64,000 bases of DNA from Syntrophaceae bacterium (GTDB lineage Bacteria > Desulfobacterota > Syntrophia > Syntrophales > UBA2192): positions 358,001 to 422,000 of the forward strand of contig JABLXY010000004.1 of the NCBI GenBank assembly GCA_013177795.1. The letters are read 5' to 3'. The notes below the pieces were generated by a model. That model worked only from the letters and a program-made list of their open reading frames with translations, was not told where the DNA came from and did no database searches. Position numbers and translations under genes: made by a program. Each line of letters opens with the position of its first letter. Within the stretch, counting starts at the first letter, position 1. Below are positions 34,977-43,398 of this stretch, one piece after another.

Positions 34977-37106
34977 TCAAAACGCGCACGTCCCCGTCAT
35001 GCATCCGCCGGCGAATTCGGAATCCGCCGCCACGAGATCCTCCTCGAGGATCACGGGGCCACCGTCGGCCCCCCGGAAGGACAGGACCTGCTCGGCCCGG
35101 CTCCCGTAGCGGTAGACCGTGATCCCCTTGCACTTGAGCCGGTGGGCCATGAGGTAGATGTTGCGCACGTCGTCGATCGTGGCCTCCGCGGGCAGGTTGA
35201 TCGTCTTGGACACCGAGTTGTCGCAGTGCTCCTGGAAGGCGGCCTGGATCCGCAGGTGCTGCTCGGGTTCCACGTCGAAGGCCGTGACGAAGACCCGCTT
35301 GACGTCCCGCGGGATCCCCCGGATGCGGCGCAGGGTCCCCCAGCGGGCGATCTCGGCGAGAATTTCCCGCTTGTAGATCCCCCGGGCCCGGGCGACGGTC
35401 TCGAAGATCGGGTTGATCTCGAAGAGCCGTGTGCCCGACAGGACGTTTCGAACGTAGCTGATGGCGAACAGCGGCTCGATGCCGCTCGAGCAGCCGGCGA
35501 TGATGCTGATCGTCCCCGTGGGGGCGACGGTGTTGACCGTGGCGTTCCGGAGGGGCAGGTTTTTCCGCGCGTAGACCGACCGGTCGTAGTTCGGGAAGAC
35601 GCCCCGCTCCGCGGCCAGCTGTGACGAGGCCTTCAGCGACTCGCGGCGGATGAAGGCCATGAGCCTGCGGGCGAACGTCTCCGCCTCCCGGGAGTCGTAG
35701 GGAATGCCCAGGCGGATGAGCATGTCGGCAAAGCCCATGATCCCCAGCCCGATCTTGCGGTTTGCGCGGGTGATGGCGGCGATCTCCTCGAGGGGGAAGT
35801 TGTTGACCTCGATGACGTCGTCGAGGAAACGGACGCCCCAGCGGATCGTCTCGGCCATCCGCTCCCAGTCGGGCCTGCCGTCCCTGACCATCCGTGCCAG
35901 GTTGATGGACCCCAGGTTGCAGCTCTCGTAGGGCAGCAGCGGCAGCTCCCCGCAGGGGTTGGTGGCCTCGATCCGCCCCAGGGCGGGGGTGGGGTTGCGG
36001 CGGTTCACCGTGTCGGTGAAGATGAGCCCCGGGTCGCCCGTGCGCCAGGCGCCGTACACGATGAGGTCGAAGATCGTCCGGGCCCTGACCGTCCGGTCCT
36101 TTTTCCCCGTCCGGGGGTTGATGAGGTCGAAGCCGCCGTTTCGGCGGACGGCGTCCATGAAGCGGTCCGTGACGGCCACGGAGAGGTTGAAGTTGGCGAA
36201 GCGGCCCCTGTCGATCTTGGCCTCGATGAACTCCATGACGTCGGGGTGGTCGCATCGCAGGATCCCCATGTTGGCCCCGCGGCGCCTTCCCCCCTGGACG
36301 ATCACCCCCGTGGCCGCGTCGAAGATGCTCATGAAGGAGACCGGCCCCGAGGCCTCGCCCTTGGTCGTTTGAACGAGGTCCCCCTTGGGCCGAAGGTGCG
36401 AGAAGCTGAAGCCCGTTCCCCCGCCGGACTGGTGGATCTTGGCCATGTGGCGCAGGGCCCCGAAGATCCCGTCGATCGAGTCGTCCACGGGGAGCACGAA
36501 ACAGGCCGAGAGCTGGCCCAGCGCCGTCCCTGCGTTCATGAGGGTGGGGGAGTTGGGCAGGAAGGTCAGCTCGCGCATCATGTCGTAGAAGGTCTCCTCG
36601 GCCTCGGTGGCCGAGACGGCCGACCGGAAGCGCTTCTCCGCCCCGGCCACGTGGCGCGCCACGCGGCGGAAGAGCTCGCCGGGGGTCTCGACGACGTTGC
36701 GCCCGTCGTCCTTGATGAGGTAGCGCTTCTTCAGGACCTCCATGGCGTTGATGGGGAATTTCAGGTCGTCCCGCAGCCCCAGCGCCGCCTTGGCCTGCCT
36801 CATCTCGGCGCGGCGCTCGCGGTAGAGGATGTAGGCCCGCGCGATGGGGCCGTAGCCCGCCTTCATGAGGCCCTGCTCGACGAGGTCCTGGACGGCCTCG
36901 ACGCCGGGGGTCGCCCTGCGGTACAGGCGGCTGACGTCGGTGAGCACGGTGTCGGTCACCGCCTCGGAGACGGCGATCGATTTGAGCCGGTCCTGGAGGA
37001 CCTCGAAGGCCGCCCGCTCGACGGCGTAGCGGATCTTTTCCTTCTCGAAGGGGACGACGGAGCCGTCGCGCTTGCGGATCTTGCGGGGGAGGGTCAGCTT
37101 AGGCAT
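34977..37106 (-). CDS. nrdJ: Adenosylcobalamin-dependent (class II) ribonucleotide reductase
   Basis: Makes dNTPs without O2, using a B12 radical. The 709-aa protein has an N-terminal ATP-cone (RKRDGSVVPFEKEKIRYAV), the barrel with SACFVLPVDDSIDGIF, the finger-loop residues in NPCGELPLLPYESCNLGS (Cys and Glu) and TVAPTGTISIIAGC. It ends with a Cys pair in GGCMTGTCAF for re-reduction. ATG 37106 follows GGAG and gives MPKLTLPRK. No B12 riboswitch is seen upstream, and no class I or III reductase lies in the window. Confidence 0.95.
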   Translation of the reverse strand: MPKLTLPRKIRKRDGSVVPFEKEKIRYAVERAAFEVLQDRLKSIAVSEAVTDTVLTDVSRLYRRATPGVEAVQDLVEQGLMKAGYGPIARAYILYRERRAEMRQAKAALGLRDDLKFPINAMEVLKKRYLIKDDGRNVVETPGELFRRVARHVAGAEKRFRSAVSATEAEETFYDMMRELTFLPNSPTLMNAGTALGQLSACFVLPVDDSIDGIFGALRHMAKIHQSGGGTGFSFSHLRPKGDLVQTTKGEASGPVSFMSIFDAATGVIVQGGRRRGANMGILRCDHPDVMEFIEAKIDRGRFANFNLSVAVTDRFMDAVRRNGGFDLINPRTGKKDRTVRARTIFDLIVYGAWRTGDPGLIFTDTVNRRNPTPALGRIEATNPCGELPLLPYESCNLGSINLARMVRDGRPDWERMAETIRWGVRFLDDVIEVNNFPLEEIAAITRANRKIGLGIMGFADMLIRLGIPYDSREAETFARRLMAFIRRESLKASSQLAAERGVFPNYDRSVYARKNLPLRNATVNTVAPTGTISIIAGCSSGIEPLFAISYVRNVLSGTRLFEINPIFETVARARGIYKREILAEIARWGTLRRIRGIPRDVKRVFVTAFDVEPEQHLRIQAAFQEHCDNSVSKTINLPAEATIDDVRNIYLMAHRLKCKGITVYRYGSRAEQVLSFRGADGGPVILEEDLVAADSEFAGGCMTGTCAF

Positions 37107-37168
37107 TGCGGTCTCCATTTGTCTGCGGCCGTTTCTCCAGCCATGTGCCTTTCGCCGTGCGCCTTCTT

Positions 37169-38179
37169 TCATAGTCCCCTGCCCGCGATGTAGTCTGCCA
37201 GGTCCGCCACGCGGCACGAGTAGCCCCACTCGTTGTCGTACCAGGCCACCACCTTGGCCATGTTGCCGCGGAAGACTTGGGTGAATTCCATGTCCACGAT
37301 GGAGGAGTGCGCATCGCCCTTGTAGTCCATGGAGACCAGGGGCTCATCCTCGCAGGCCATGATGTCCTTGAGCGCCTTTCGCGACGCCAGCCGCAGGACC
37401 TCGTGCAGCTCTTGTGTCGAGGCCGGTCTCCTCAACTCGGCGGTGAAATCGGCCACGGAGACCGTCGGCGTGGGGACGCGCAGGGAGTAGCCGTCGAAGC
37501 GCCCCTCCAGGTCGGGGATGATCAGGGCCAGCGCCCGCGCCGCGCCCGTCGTCGTCGGGATGATGTTGCAGCCCGCCGCACGGGCCCGCCGGAGGTCCTT
37601 GTGGGGCAGGTCGAGAATCCGCTGGTCGTTCGTGTAGGAGTGCACCGTCGTCATCATCCCCTTCTCGATCCCGAAGGCCGCATGGACGACGCTCACCGGG
37701 GGGGCGAGGCAGTTTGTCGTGCACGAGGCGTTGGAGACGATGTGGTGCTTCTTCGGGTTGTAGGCCCCGTGGTTGACGCCCATCACGACCGTGATGTCCT
37801 CGCCCTTGGCCGGGGCCGAGATGATGACCTTCTTTGCCCCCGCCTCGAGATGGGCCCGGGCCTTCGCGGCATCCGTGAAGAGGCCCGTGCTCTCGACGAC
37901 GATCTCGACCCCCTCGTCGTCCCAGGGGATCTGGGCGGGGTCGCGGAAGGCGAAGCTCTTGACGGATTTGCCGTTGATGACAAACTCGTCCTTTCCCTCG
38001 GTCACGGTCCCGGTGAACCGGCCGTAGTTGGTGTCGTACTTGAAGAGGTGCGCGTTGGTCTCCACGTCGAAGAGATCGTTGACCGCCACGACCTGCAGCG
38101 TGTCCGGGTGGCGCTCGAGGATTGCCTTGAGCACCTGGCGCCCGATCCGTCCGAATCCGTTGATTCCGATCCGTGTCAT
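37169..38179 (-). CDS. gapA: Glyceraldehyde-3-phosphate dehydrogenase, type I
   Basis: Glycolytic and gluconeogenic enzyme of 336 aa. Start [19 protein letters not shown] is the NAD-binding motif; the active-site Cys lies in [13 protein letters not shown]. The S-loop and C-terminal [12 protein letters not shown] are present. It stands 63 nt upstream of nrdJ on the same strand, separated by a short GCCTTTCGCC-type repeat. Confidence 0.96.
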   Translation of the reverse strand: MTRIGINGFGRIGRQVLKAILERHPDTLQVVAVNDLFDVETNAHLFKYDTNYGRFTGTVTEGKDEFVINGKSVKSFAFRDPAQIPWDDEGVEIVVESTGLFTDAAKARAHLEAGAKKVIISAPAKGEDITVVMGVNHGAYNPKKHHIVSNASCTTNCLAPPVSVVHAAFGIEKGMMTTVHSYTNDQRILDLPHKDLRRARAAGCNIIPTTTGAARALALIIPDLEGRFDGYSLRVPTPTVSVADFTAELRRPASTQELHEVLRLASRKALKDIMACEDEPLVSMDYKGDAHSSIVDMEFTQVFRGNMAKVVAWYDNEWGYSCRVADLADYIAGRGL

Positions 38180-38254
38180 GTTCTTCTCCCTGGCTGGCTG
38201 AAATCTTCGTCCCTGGAACCCTTTGCCATGAGCCCTTCGCCTTCTGTTTGCCTT

Positions 38255-38818
38255 TCAGTTGTCATCGATCCGGTACTTGTGCTCGACCAGCAGGTCGAAA
38301 TTTGTCTTGAGGGCGCTGTAGAGGCGCGCGTTGTCCAGGGCGATGGCGCTGAGGTTGGCCACGGCCTCGAGAAACCGGATTTCCTGCCTGTCGAACTTCC
38401 GCTCCTCCCTCGTGTACACCCGGAGCACGCCGATGACCTTCTTGCCCACCTGCAGGGGGACGACGAGGACGGAGCGGATCCCTTCCCTTTTGGCCTCGGC
38501 GTTGTACTGGAACCCTTTGTCCGACTGGGCGTCGCGGACCCAGATCGTCTTTCCGCCCAGCGCCTTGCGGTCCACGCCGCTTTCCCGGACCAGCACGGGC
38601 CCCTTGACGAGGTATCCCTTCGACAGACCGCAGGCCGCCCCCATCAGCAGCCGCCTGCCCCGCGCGTCGAGAAGCCGGATGGCGCAGGCCTTCACGCCCA
38701 TGGCCTCCGTCACGCAGCAGGCGATCCTCTCGAGGACCTCCGCGGGCTCCAGGGAGGCGTTGACCACCTTGGCCACCTCGTAGAGGGCCGTGAAATAATC
38801 TTTTTCCCTGTTCGTCAT
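38255..38818 (-). CDS. GAF-domain protein
   Basis: A 187-aa single GAF domain: LERIACCVTEAMGVKACAIRL, SGVDRKALGGKTIWVRD, GIRSVLVVPLQVGKKVIGVLRVY and FLEAVANLSAIALDNARLY. No output domain is attached. It may be a sensory subunit or regulatory partner; the ligand is unknown. ATG 38818 gives MTNREKDYFTALY; the longer frame upstream is unlikely. Confidence 0.82.
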   Translation of the reverse strand: MTNREKDYFTALYEVAKVVNASLEPAEVLERIACCVTEAMGVKACAIRLLDARGRRLLMGAACGLSKGYLVKGPVLVRESGVDRKALGGKTIWVRDAQSDKGFQYNAEAKREGIRSVLVVPLQVGKKVIGVLRVYTREERKFDRQEIRFLEAVANLSAIALDNARLYSALKTNFDLLVEHKYRIDDN

Positions 38819-38962
38819 GGCATCCCCCTTGTCCGGCGTTTTTCGCATCGGGGCCCCTTCCCTTCGCGGCGCCCCTTGGCATGGTTTATGCTGATTAAAG
38901 TGATTGAATGGGTCAGGCCCTTGAGGGCCTGCACCGGTCTCCTTTTTCTCCTCCTTTGTGAA

Positions 38963-38990
38963 GCCCCTGTCCCTGCGGACCGGGGTTTTT
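38963..38990 (+). terminator. Terminator-like hairpin on plus strand
   Basis: A two-part stem CCCC-t-GTCC/GGAC-c-GGGG followed by five T on the plus strand, in the gap between two minus-strand genes. No plus-strand gene precedes it. A second perfect hairpin CAGGCCC/GGGCCTG lies at about 38922-38939. Confidence 0.5.
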
Positions 38991-39069
38991 CACGTGCCGT
39001 CGGAGGCACTTCCCCCAGCCCCGGATCCATACCGGCGTTGACCGGGGGAGGGAGAGCCCTCCGGAACGC

Positions 39070-39699
39070 TCAGGGCGCCTTGGCGTTCTTCGACTCGACG
39101 ACGGCCCTGTGCAAGTCCGCCAGGAGGGCCGCGGAGAATTTCTGCATGGCCCCGCTCATGGCCTCGGCCAGCGCCCGCGCCGATTTCTCCTTCATGGCTT
39201 CCTCGACGGCATAGGTTTTCTGCAAGACGACGCGCTGCGTGATCTCCTGCCGGGTCGTGTCCAGCAGCGTCACGTCGGCGGCCAGACGCGCTGCCGGGCC
39301 CCCTGCCCCCTCGGTTTCCATGAACTCGGTGACGGCGCCTGCCAGGACGAAGCGCCCCTCGCCGGAGTCATCGTAGCCGAGCACGGCCTTGAAGGCGCCC
39401 GAGGCGCGCAGGTCCCTCAGCACAAAATCCGTCACCATGTCGCCCGGCGTCACGCGCCATCGCTCCCGGCTGTAGGTCCCCCGTTCGTAGGGCGAAGGCC
39501 GGTAGACCATGGCCGTCCCCGCGAAGGCCCGGGCCGTGGAGAAGGGCTCGACGCGGATTGCGGCGTCGATCTTCGGCTGGCCGGCCGCCGCAGGCGGGGG
39601 GTACTCGGGAAGATACTGCTTCACGACATAGGTCGACTTCCCGCCCCCGCAGCCCACGATGACCATGCATGCCAACAGCAAGTATGGGAGCCGCTTCAT
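39070..39699 (-). CDS. ABC-type transport auxiliary lipoprotein (MCE-system partner)
   Basis: A 209-aa lipoprotein. The lipobox is LLLACMVIVGCGGG with Cys at residue 17. The mature part (AIRVEPFSTARAFAGTAMVYR, ERWRVTPGDMVTDFVLRDLR) is the ABC-transport auxiliary/PqiC-like fold. It is the last gene of the MCE operon, 57 nt after mlaD-like. Predicted outer-membrane anchor or lid of the lipid transporter. ATG 39699 follows GGAGG. Confidence 0.82.
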   Translation of the reverse strand: MKRLPYLLLACMVIVGCGGGKSTYVVKQYLPEYPPPAAAGQPKIDAAIRVEPFSTARAFAGTAMVYRPSPYERGTYSRERWRVTPGDMVTDFVLRDLRASGAFKAVLGYDDSGEGRFVLAGAVTEFMETEGAGGPAARLAADVTLLDTTRQEITQRVVLQKTYAVEEAMKEKSARALAEAMSGAMQKFSAALLADLHRAVVESKNAKAP

Positions 39700-39715
39700 C
39701 ACTCCTCCCTCATTC

Positions 39716-39752
39716 CGAGCTTCTTGACTTCGCAACTTCTTAATTTCCTTCT
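39716..39752. repeat. Dispersed CTTCTTGACTTCGCAACTTC repeat copy
   Basis: Reiterated ACTTCGCAACTTCTTAATTTCC units at the gene junction between the MlaD-like and lipoprotein genes, matching the family interrupted by the insertion sequence at 55050. Confidence 0.5.
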
Positions 39753-39756
39753 TTTT

Positions 39757-40686
39757 CTAGTCCCGCCGGCCCGCCGGAGACTTGCCTCCGAAAAGGAGAT
39801 CCGAGGGGTTCGATTCCAGCCTCTCGAGGAGCCTCTCCAGGGTCTCCGAGGCCCGCCGCAGGTTCTCGCTCATGAGCTGGACATCGCGGGCCGTCGTCCT
39901 CGATGCTCTCGTGAAATGATCCACGGCCCGATTGGCCTTTTCGGCCGTCTCGGCAAGCCGCAGGGCCCTGATCTCGTCGCGGGTCGCTGCGATCAGGAAC
40001 CGGGCCTCGGCCAGGGCCGCCCGCGTCTCGTCGGCGATCCCCTCGAGCCGGCCCTCGGCCGTCACCTTCTCCACCCGGGCCGCGACCCGGTCGAGGTTGG
40101 ACGACATCGACTCCAGGTTCGCCAGCACCCTCTGTGTCCGGGGGCCGGACAGGAGATCCTCCGCGGCCTTCGCCGAGCGGGTGATGCTCTTTGAAATCCC
40201 TTCGAGATCGACCTGCTTGATCTTCTCGACGATCTCGTCGATGCTGGAGACGATCTGGCGGATCTGCGACGGCCTCGAAGGGATGATCGGGAACTCGGAG
40301 GCAAAGTCCAGCCTGGGCGATTGGTCGGGTTCGTCGGGGTCGCGGCGGTCGAGTTCGACGAAGACGATGCCCGTGATCCCCGCGACCCTCAGCGAGGCCA
40401 CCGTGTTCTTCTCCACCTCGTCGCGCAGCCGGATCTTCATGACGACCTCGATGAGGCGGTTGTCGGGTGCCACCCGGATGTCCTCCACCCGTCCCACATC
40501 GACGCCCCGGTACTTAACGGCGGAGTCCCGCTGGAGCCCCTGGACGGACTCGTCGAAGTAGCTGACGTAACGGGACCCCTCTTCGAAGTACTTCGAGGCG
40601 CCCACCCAGATGACGGCGGCCACCCCGAGAAGGACGCCCGCGGTCACGAAGATGCCGAGGGCCCTGTTGGATACCTGTCTGGCCAT
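39757..40686 (-). CDS. MCE/MlaD-family periplasmic lipid-binding protein
   Basis: A 309-aa single-pass protein. The N-terminal membrane helix (LGIFVTAGVLLGVAAVIWVG) is followed by an MCE domain (VQGLQRDSAVKYRGVDVGRVEDI, and EVVMKIRLRDEV). The long C-terminal part is helical with repeated heptads (RALRLAETAEKANRAVDHF). It should form a hexameric ring or needle between membranes in an Mla-like phospholipid/steroid transporter. Flanked by ATPase and lipoprotein genes in the standard order. Confidence 0.9.
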   Translation of the reverse strand: MARQVSNRALGIFVTAGVLLGVAAVIWVGASKYFEEGSRYVSYFDESVQGLQRDSAVKYRGVDVGRVEDIRVAPDNRLIEVVMKIRLRDEVEKNTVASLRVAGITGIVFVELDRRDPDEPDQSPRLDFASEFPIIPSRPSQIRQIVSSIDEIVEKIKQVDLEGISKSITRSAKAAEDLLSGPRTQRVLANLESMSSNLDRVAARVEKVTAEGRLEGIADETRAALAEARFLIAATRDEIRALRLAETAEKANRAVDHFTRASRTTARDVQLMSENLRRASETLERLLERLESNPSDLLFGGKSPAGRRD

Positions 40687-40702
40687 CGCAAACGTTCTCC
40701 CT

Positions 40703-41464
40703 CTAGTACGCCTGGCGGTTGAAGAAACGGTTGACCCGGGGGTCCGTGGAGTTGTCCCGGAGATCCTGCGGCGTCCCCCGGGCGATGATGCCCTTGGCGT
40801 CCTTGTGCAGCATGATGACCCTCTGACCGAGACTGAAGATCGAGGCCAGTTCCTGCGTGACGAACACCATCGTCGTCCCGATCCCCTCGTTGAGGCTCCG
40901 GATGAGGATGTCGAGCTCGGCGGCGGTGACAGGGTCGAGACCCGCCCACGGCTCGTCGTAGAACAGGAACATGGGGTCCAGCGCCATCGCCCGCGCGAGC
41001 CCCGCGCGCTTCCGCATGCCCCCGGAGAGCTCGGAGGGCATGTGGTTGTCGTATCCCGCCAGCCCGACGAGGCCGAGCTTCATCCGGACGATCTCGCGGA
41101 TCAGTTCAGGCGGCAGGTCGGTGTACTCCGCGAGCGGCAGGGCCACGTTCTCGGCGATCGACATGGACCCGAACAGGGCGTCGGCCTGAAAGAGCACGCC
41201 GATCTGTCTGCGGACCCGGCGCATGGTGTCTTCGTCGGCCCGCGTGATGTCGACGCCGTTGATGACGACCCGGCCCGCGGCGGGCTGGAGGAGCCCGATC
41301 ATGTGCTTCAGGAGCGTCGACTTCCCGCATCCGCTGCCCCCGAGCATCATGAAACGCTCTCCCCGGTAGACCTCGAAGCTCACGTCCTCGAGGATCGTCA
41401 CGTCGCCGTATCGCGCGGTGAGCCCCTCGACGATGATGACCGGGTCGCTGTTCGACGATGCCAT
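40703..41464 (-). CDS. MlaF-type ABC transporter ATPase
   Basis: A 253-aa ATPase. Walker A is GGSGCGKSTLLKH, the signature is SELSGGMRKRAGLARAMAL, and Walker B is FLFYDEPWAGLD. The H-loop reads FVTQELASIF (Gln at the usual His position). It should energise lipid exchange by the permease next door (17-nt spacing). Confidence 0.92.
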   Translation of the reverse strand: MASSNSDPVIIVEGLTARYGDVTILEDVSFEVYRGERFMMLGGSGCGKSTLLKHMIGLLQPAAGRVVINGVDITRADEDTMRRVRRQIGVLFQADALFGSMSIAENVALPLAEYTDLPPELIREIVRMKLGLVGLAGYDNHMPSELSGGMRKRAGLARAMALDPMFLFYDEPWAGLDPVTAAELDILIRSLNEGIGTTMVFVTQELASIFSLGQRVIMLHKDAKGIIARGTPQDLRDNSTDPRVNRFFNRQAY

Positions 41465-41480
41465 CCTTGCTTCACCCCTG

Positions 41481-42626
41481 TCAGTACCGGATGTAGTGCA
41501 GCATGATGGCGAAGGCCGAGTCGGCCACGATGATCAGGAAGATCGCCGACACCACGGCCGAGGTCGTCGACTGCCCCACCCCCTCGGCCCCTCCCCGTAC
41601 CTGGAACCCCCGCTGGCAGCCGATCCCGGCGATCAGCGCCGCGAAGACGACCGCCTTGACGAGGCTCGTGGTGAAATCGAAGACCCGGATGCTGGCCTTC
41701 GTCTGCTGGATGTAGGTGAAGGCCGTGAGATCGAGCCCCGTGATGCCCACGATGAGGCCGCCGAGGATGGCGAAGAAGTCGGCGTAGACGGTCAGGATGG
41801 GCACGACGATCATCGCCGCGAGCACCTTGGGGACGGCCAGGAACCGGATCGGGTCGAACCCCATGGTCACCAGCGCGTTCACCTCGTCGTTGACGACCAT
41901 GGTGCCGATCTCGGCGGCGAAGGCCGAGCCCGACCGCCCCGCGACGATGATGGCCGTCATGATCGGGCCCAGTTCGCGGACCATGGCGATGGTGACGAGG
42001 TTGGCCACGTAGAGGTTGGCCCCGAACTGCTTGAGCTGCAGCGAAGACATGAAGGCCATGATGAGGCCCAGCAGGAGGCTGATGAGCGCCACGATGGGAA
42101 GCCCGTCGGCGCCGGCCCGTTTCATGGTGAATTTGACTTCGTCCCAGCGCACGCTGCGCGGGTGCGCCAGGCAGTAGGCGAGGGCCGAGACGAGGTCGCC
42201 GACGAAGGACATGATTTCCAGGAAGTCCCGGTACTGGCGACGGGCCAGCTCACCCAGCTTCTCTATGACGAGAGGCCTTTCGGACTCGGGCCTCAGCGGC
42301 GGCCTCTGCAGCGCCTCCCGGTCGATGAGGCTCAGAAGGCCGTGGTCCTTCTCGGACACGCCGAGGAGCTCGAAGGGGATCCCCCTGGACCGGGTAAGGT
42401 TCTCCATCTCGATCAGGGCCAGCGCCCCGGCGCTGTCGAGGTACTCCACGCCGGAGACGTCGACGGCGATCTTCCGGGGCTCGAGGCGCACCGGAATGGC
42501 CTGGAGCTCCGCCATGAGGGGCTCGAGGTCCGCGAGGGCGAGGCGGCCTGCAAGCCGCACCGTTGCCTCCGCACCCCGGGTGCCCTCGACGCTCATCCTG
42601 TATCCGGCAGTTCGATTTGCAGACAT
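41481..42626 (-). CDS. MlaE-type permease with N-terminal STAS domain
   Basis: A 381-aa permease. Residues about 10-115 are a STAS domain (KIAVDVSGVEYLDSAGALALIEM), normally the separate MlaB protein in E. coli. Residues about 140-381 are the MlaE membrane domain with five or six helices, ending QKASIRVFDF-like and IIVADSAFAIM (seen as TKASIRVFDF and IFLIIVADSAFAIM). First gene of the four-gene MCE operon. ATG 42626. Confidence 0.92.
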   Translation of the reverse strand: MSANRTAGYRMSVEGTRGAEATVRLAGRLALADLEPLMAELQAIPVRLEPRKIAVDVSGVEYLDSAGALALIEMENLTRSRGIPFELLGVSEKDHGLLSLIDREALQRPPLRPESERPLVIEKLGELARRQYRDFLEIMSFVGDLVSALAYCLAHPRSVRWDEVKFTMKRAGADGLPIVALISLLLGLIMAFMSSLQLKQFGANLYVANLVTIAMVRELGPIMTAIIVAGRSGSAFAAEIGTMVVNDEVNALVTMGFDPIRFLAVPKVLAAMIVVPILTVYADFFAILGGLIVGITGLDLTAFTYIQQTKASIRVFDFTTSLVKAVVFAALIAGIGCQRGFQVRGGAEGVGQSTTSAVVSAIFLIIVADSAFAIMLHYIRY

Positions 42627-42647
42627 GGCTCCCGTTGTAGGCGGGGC

Positions 42648-43181
42648 TCAACGGCCCAGGTCGACCCGCTGGAATTCCTCTTCGGTCAGACCGTGACGGT
42701 TCGAGAGATCCTCCCGATCGAACGTCAGCACGAGGAGCCCCACCGCCTCGCCCCGCCGCTCCAGGGGGATCGCCACCACGTAGAGCGCCGAGCGGTCCTG
42801 CAGGTAGAGCTTCGTCTTGACGATCCTGCGTTCCTTCAAGGCCTTTGAGACCGCGTCGTATCGCGAATAGTCGAGGCGGCGAAACGGCGCACCGGGCGTA
42901 GCGGAGGCAAGGGTGATGCCCTGGCGGTCCAGGACGGTGATTCCGCAGGCAAAGGGGCGGCCGCTCTCCCGGGCGAGCGAGCAGGTCTGTTGCAGGATGC
43001 GCCCGGCGGCCTGGGGTTCGCGGTTGGCCGCGGCGTCTGTCAGGGAAGCCGACAAGGCCTCACGGGCCGCCAGGACCTCTTTCCGGAAGGCTTCCTCGGC
43101 CTTCGAGGGGCCGGGTGCCGGGGGGGCGCACGCCGATGCGGACGCCGCCGCAAGAGCCAGGATCGCGCCCAGAAATCGCAT
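42648..43181 (-). CDS. Lipoprotein with Cache-like domain, hypothetical
   Basis: A 177-aa lipoprotein: signal MRFLGAILALAAASASACAPP with the lipid Cys at residue 18. The remaining part (GITVLDRQGITLASATPG, ALYVVAIPLERRGEAVGLLVLTFDRED) has the beta-strand pattern of a PAS/Cache sensor. It lies 21 nt upstream of the MCE operon on the same strand and could be its first gene. No effector domain is attached. Ligand unknown. Confidence 0.6.
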   Translation of the reverse strand: MRFLGAILALAAASASACAPPAPGPSKAEEAFRKEVLAAREALSASLTDAAANREPQAAGRILQQTCSLARESGRPFACGITVLDRQGITLASATPGAPFRRLDYSRYDAVSKALKERRIVKTKLYLQDRSALYVVAIPLERRGEAVGLLVLTFDREDLSNRHGLTEEEFQRVDLGR

Positions 43182-43342
43182 CCCGGGCCTTCGCGCCGCC
43201 GGGTAAGCTGCCACGTTACATCCCCTTGGAAAGAGTCGGGCGCGCGGCTTCGTCCGCGCCCGGATTTGCAGTATAGCAAAAAGGGGTTTCGAATTCACGG
43301 ATTCTTGAGGGGGCGGCGTGTGCGGCTGCCCGGAAACAGGCA

Positions 43343-43370
43343 GGGGCCGCCGATTGTCGCCGGCGGCCCC
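43343..43370 (-). terminator. Hairpin downstream of the Do-type protease gene
   Basis: A perfect 10-bp stem GGGGCCGCCG/CGGCGGCCCC with an 8-nt loop, 29 nt after the protease stop. It lacks a T-tract on the minus strand, so it may be a transcript-protecting hairpin and not a simple intrinsic terminator. Confidence 0.5.
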
Positions 43371-43398
43371 CGTCGTCGGGTGTTCTTCCCGTTGCGGC

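Noticed and set aside
37107-37168. B12 riboswitch upstream of nrdJ
   Set aside because: The gap to gapA is only 62 nt, too short for a cobalamin riboswitch, and holds a GCCTTTCGCC repeat.
39790-39830. tRNA-like GGTTCGATTCC sequence
   Set aside because: It lies inside the MlaD-like coding sequence and no acceptor or anticodon stems can be formed around it.
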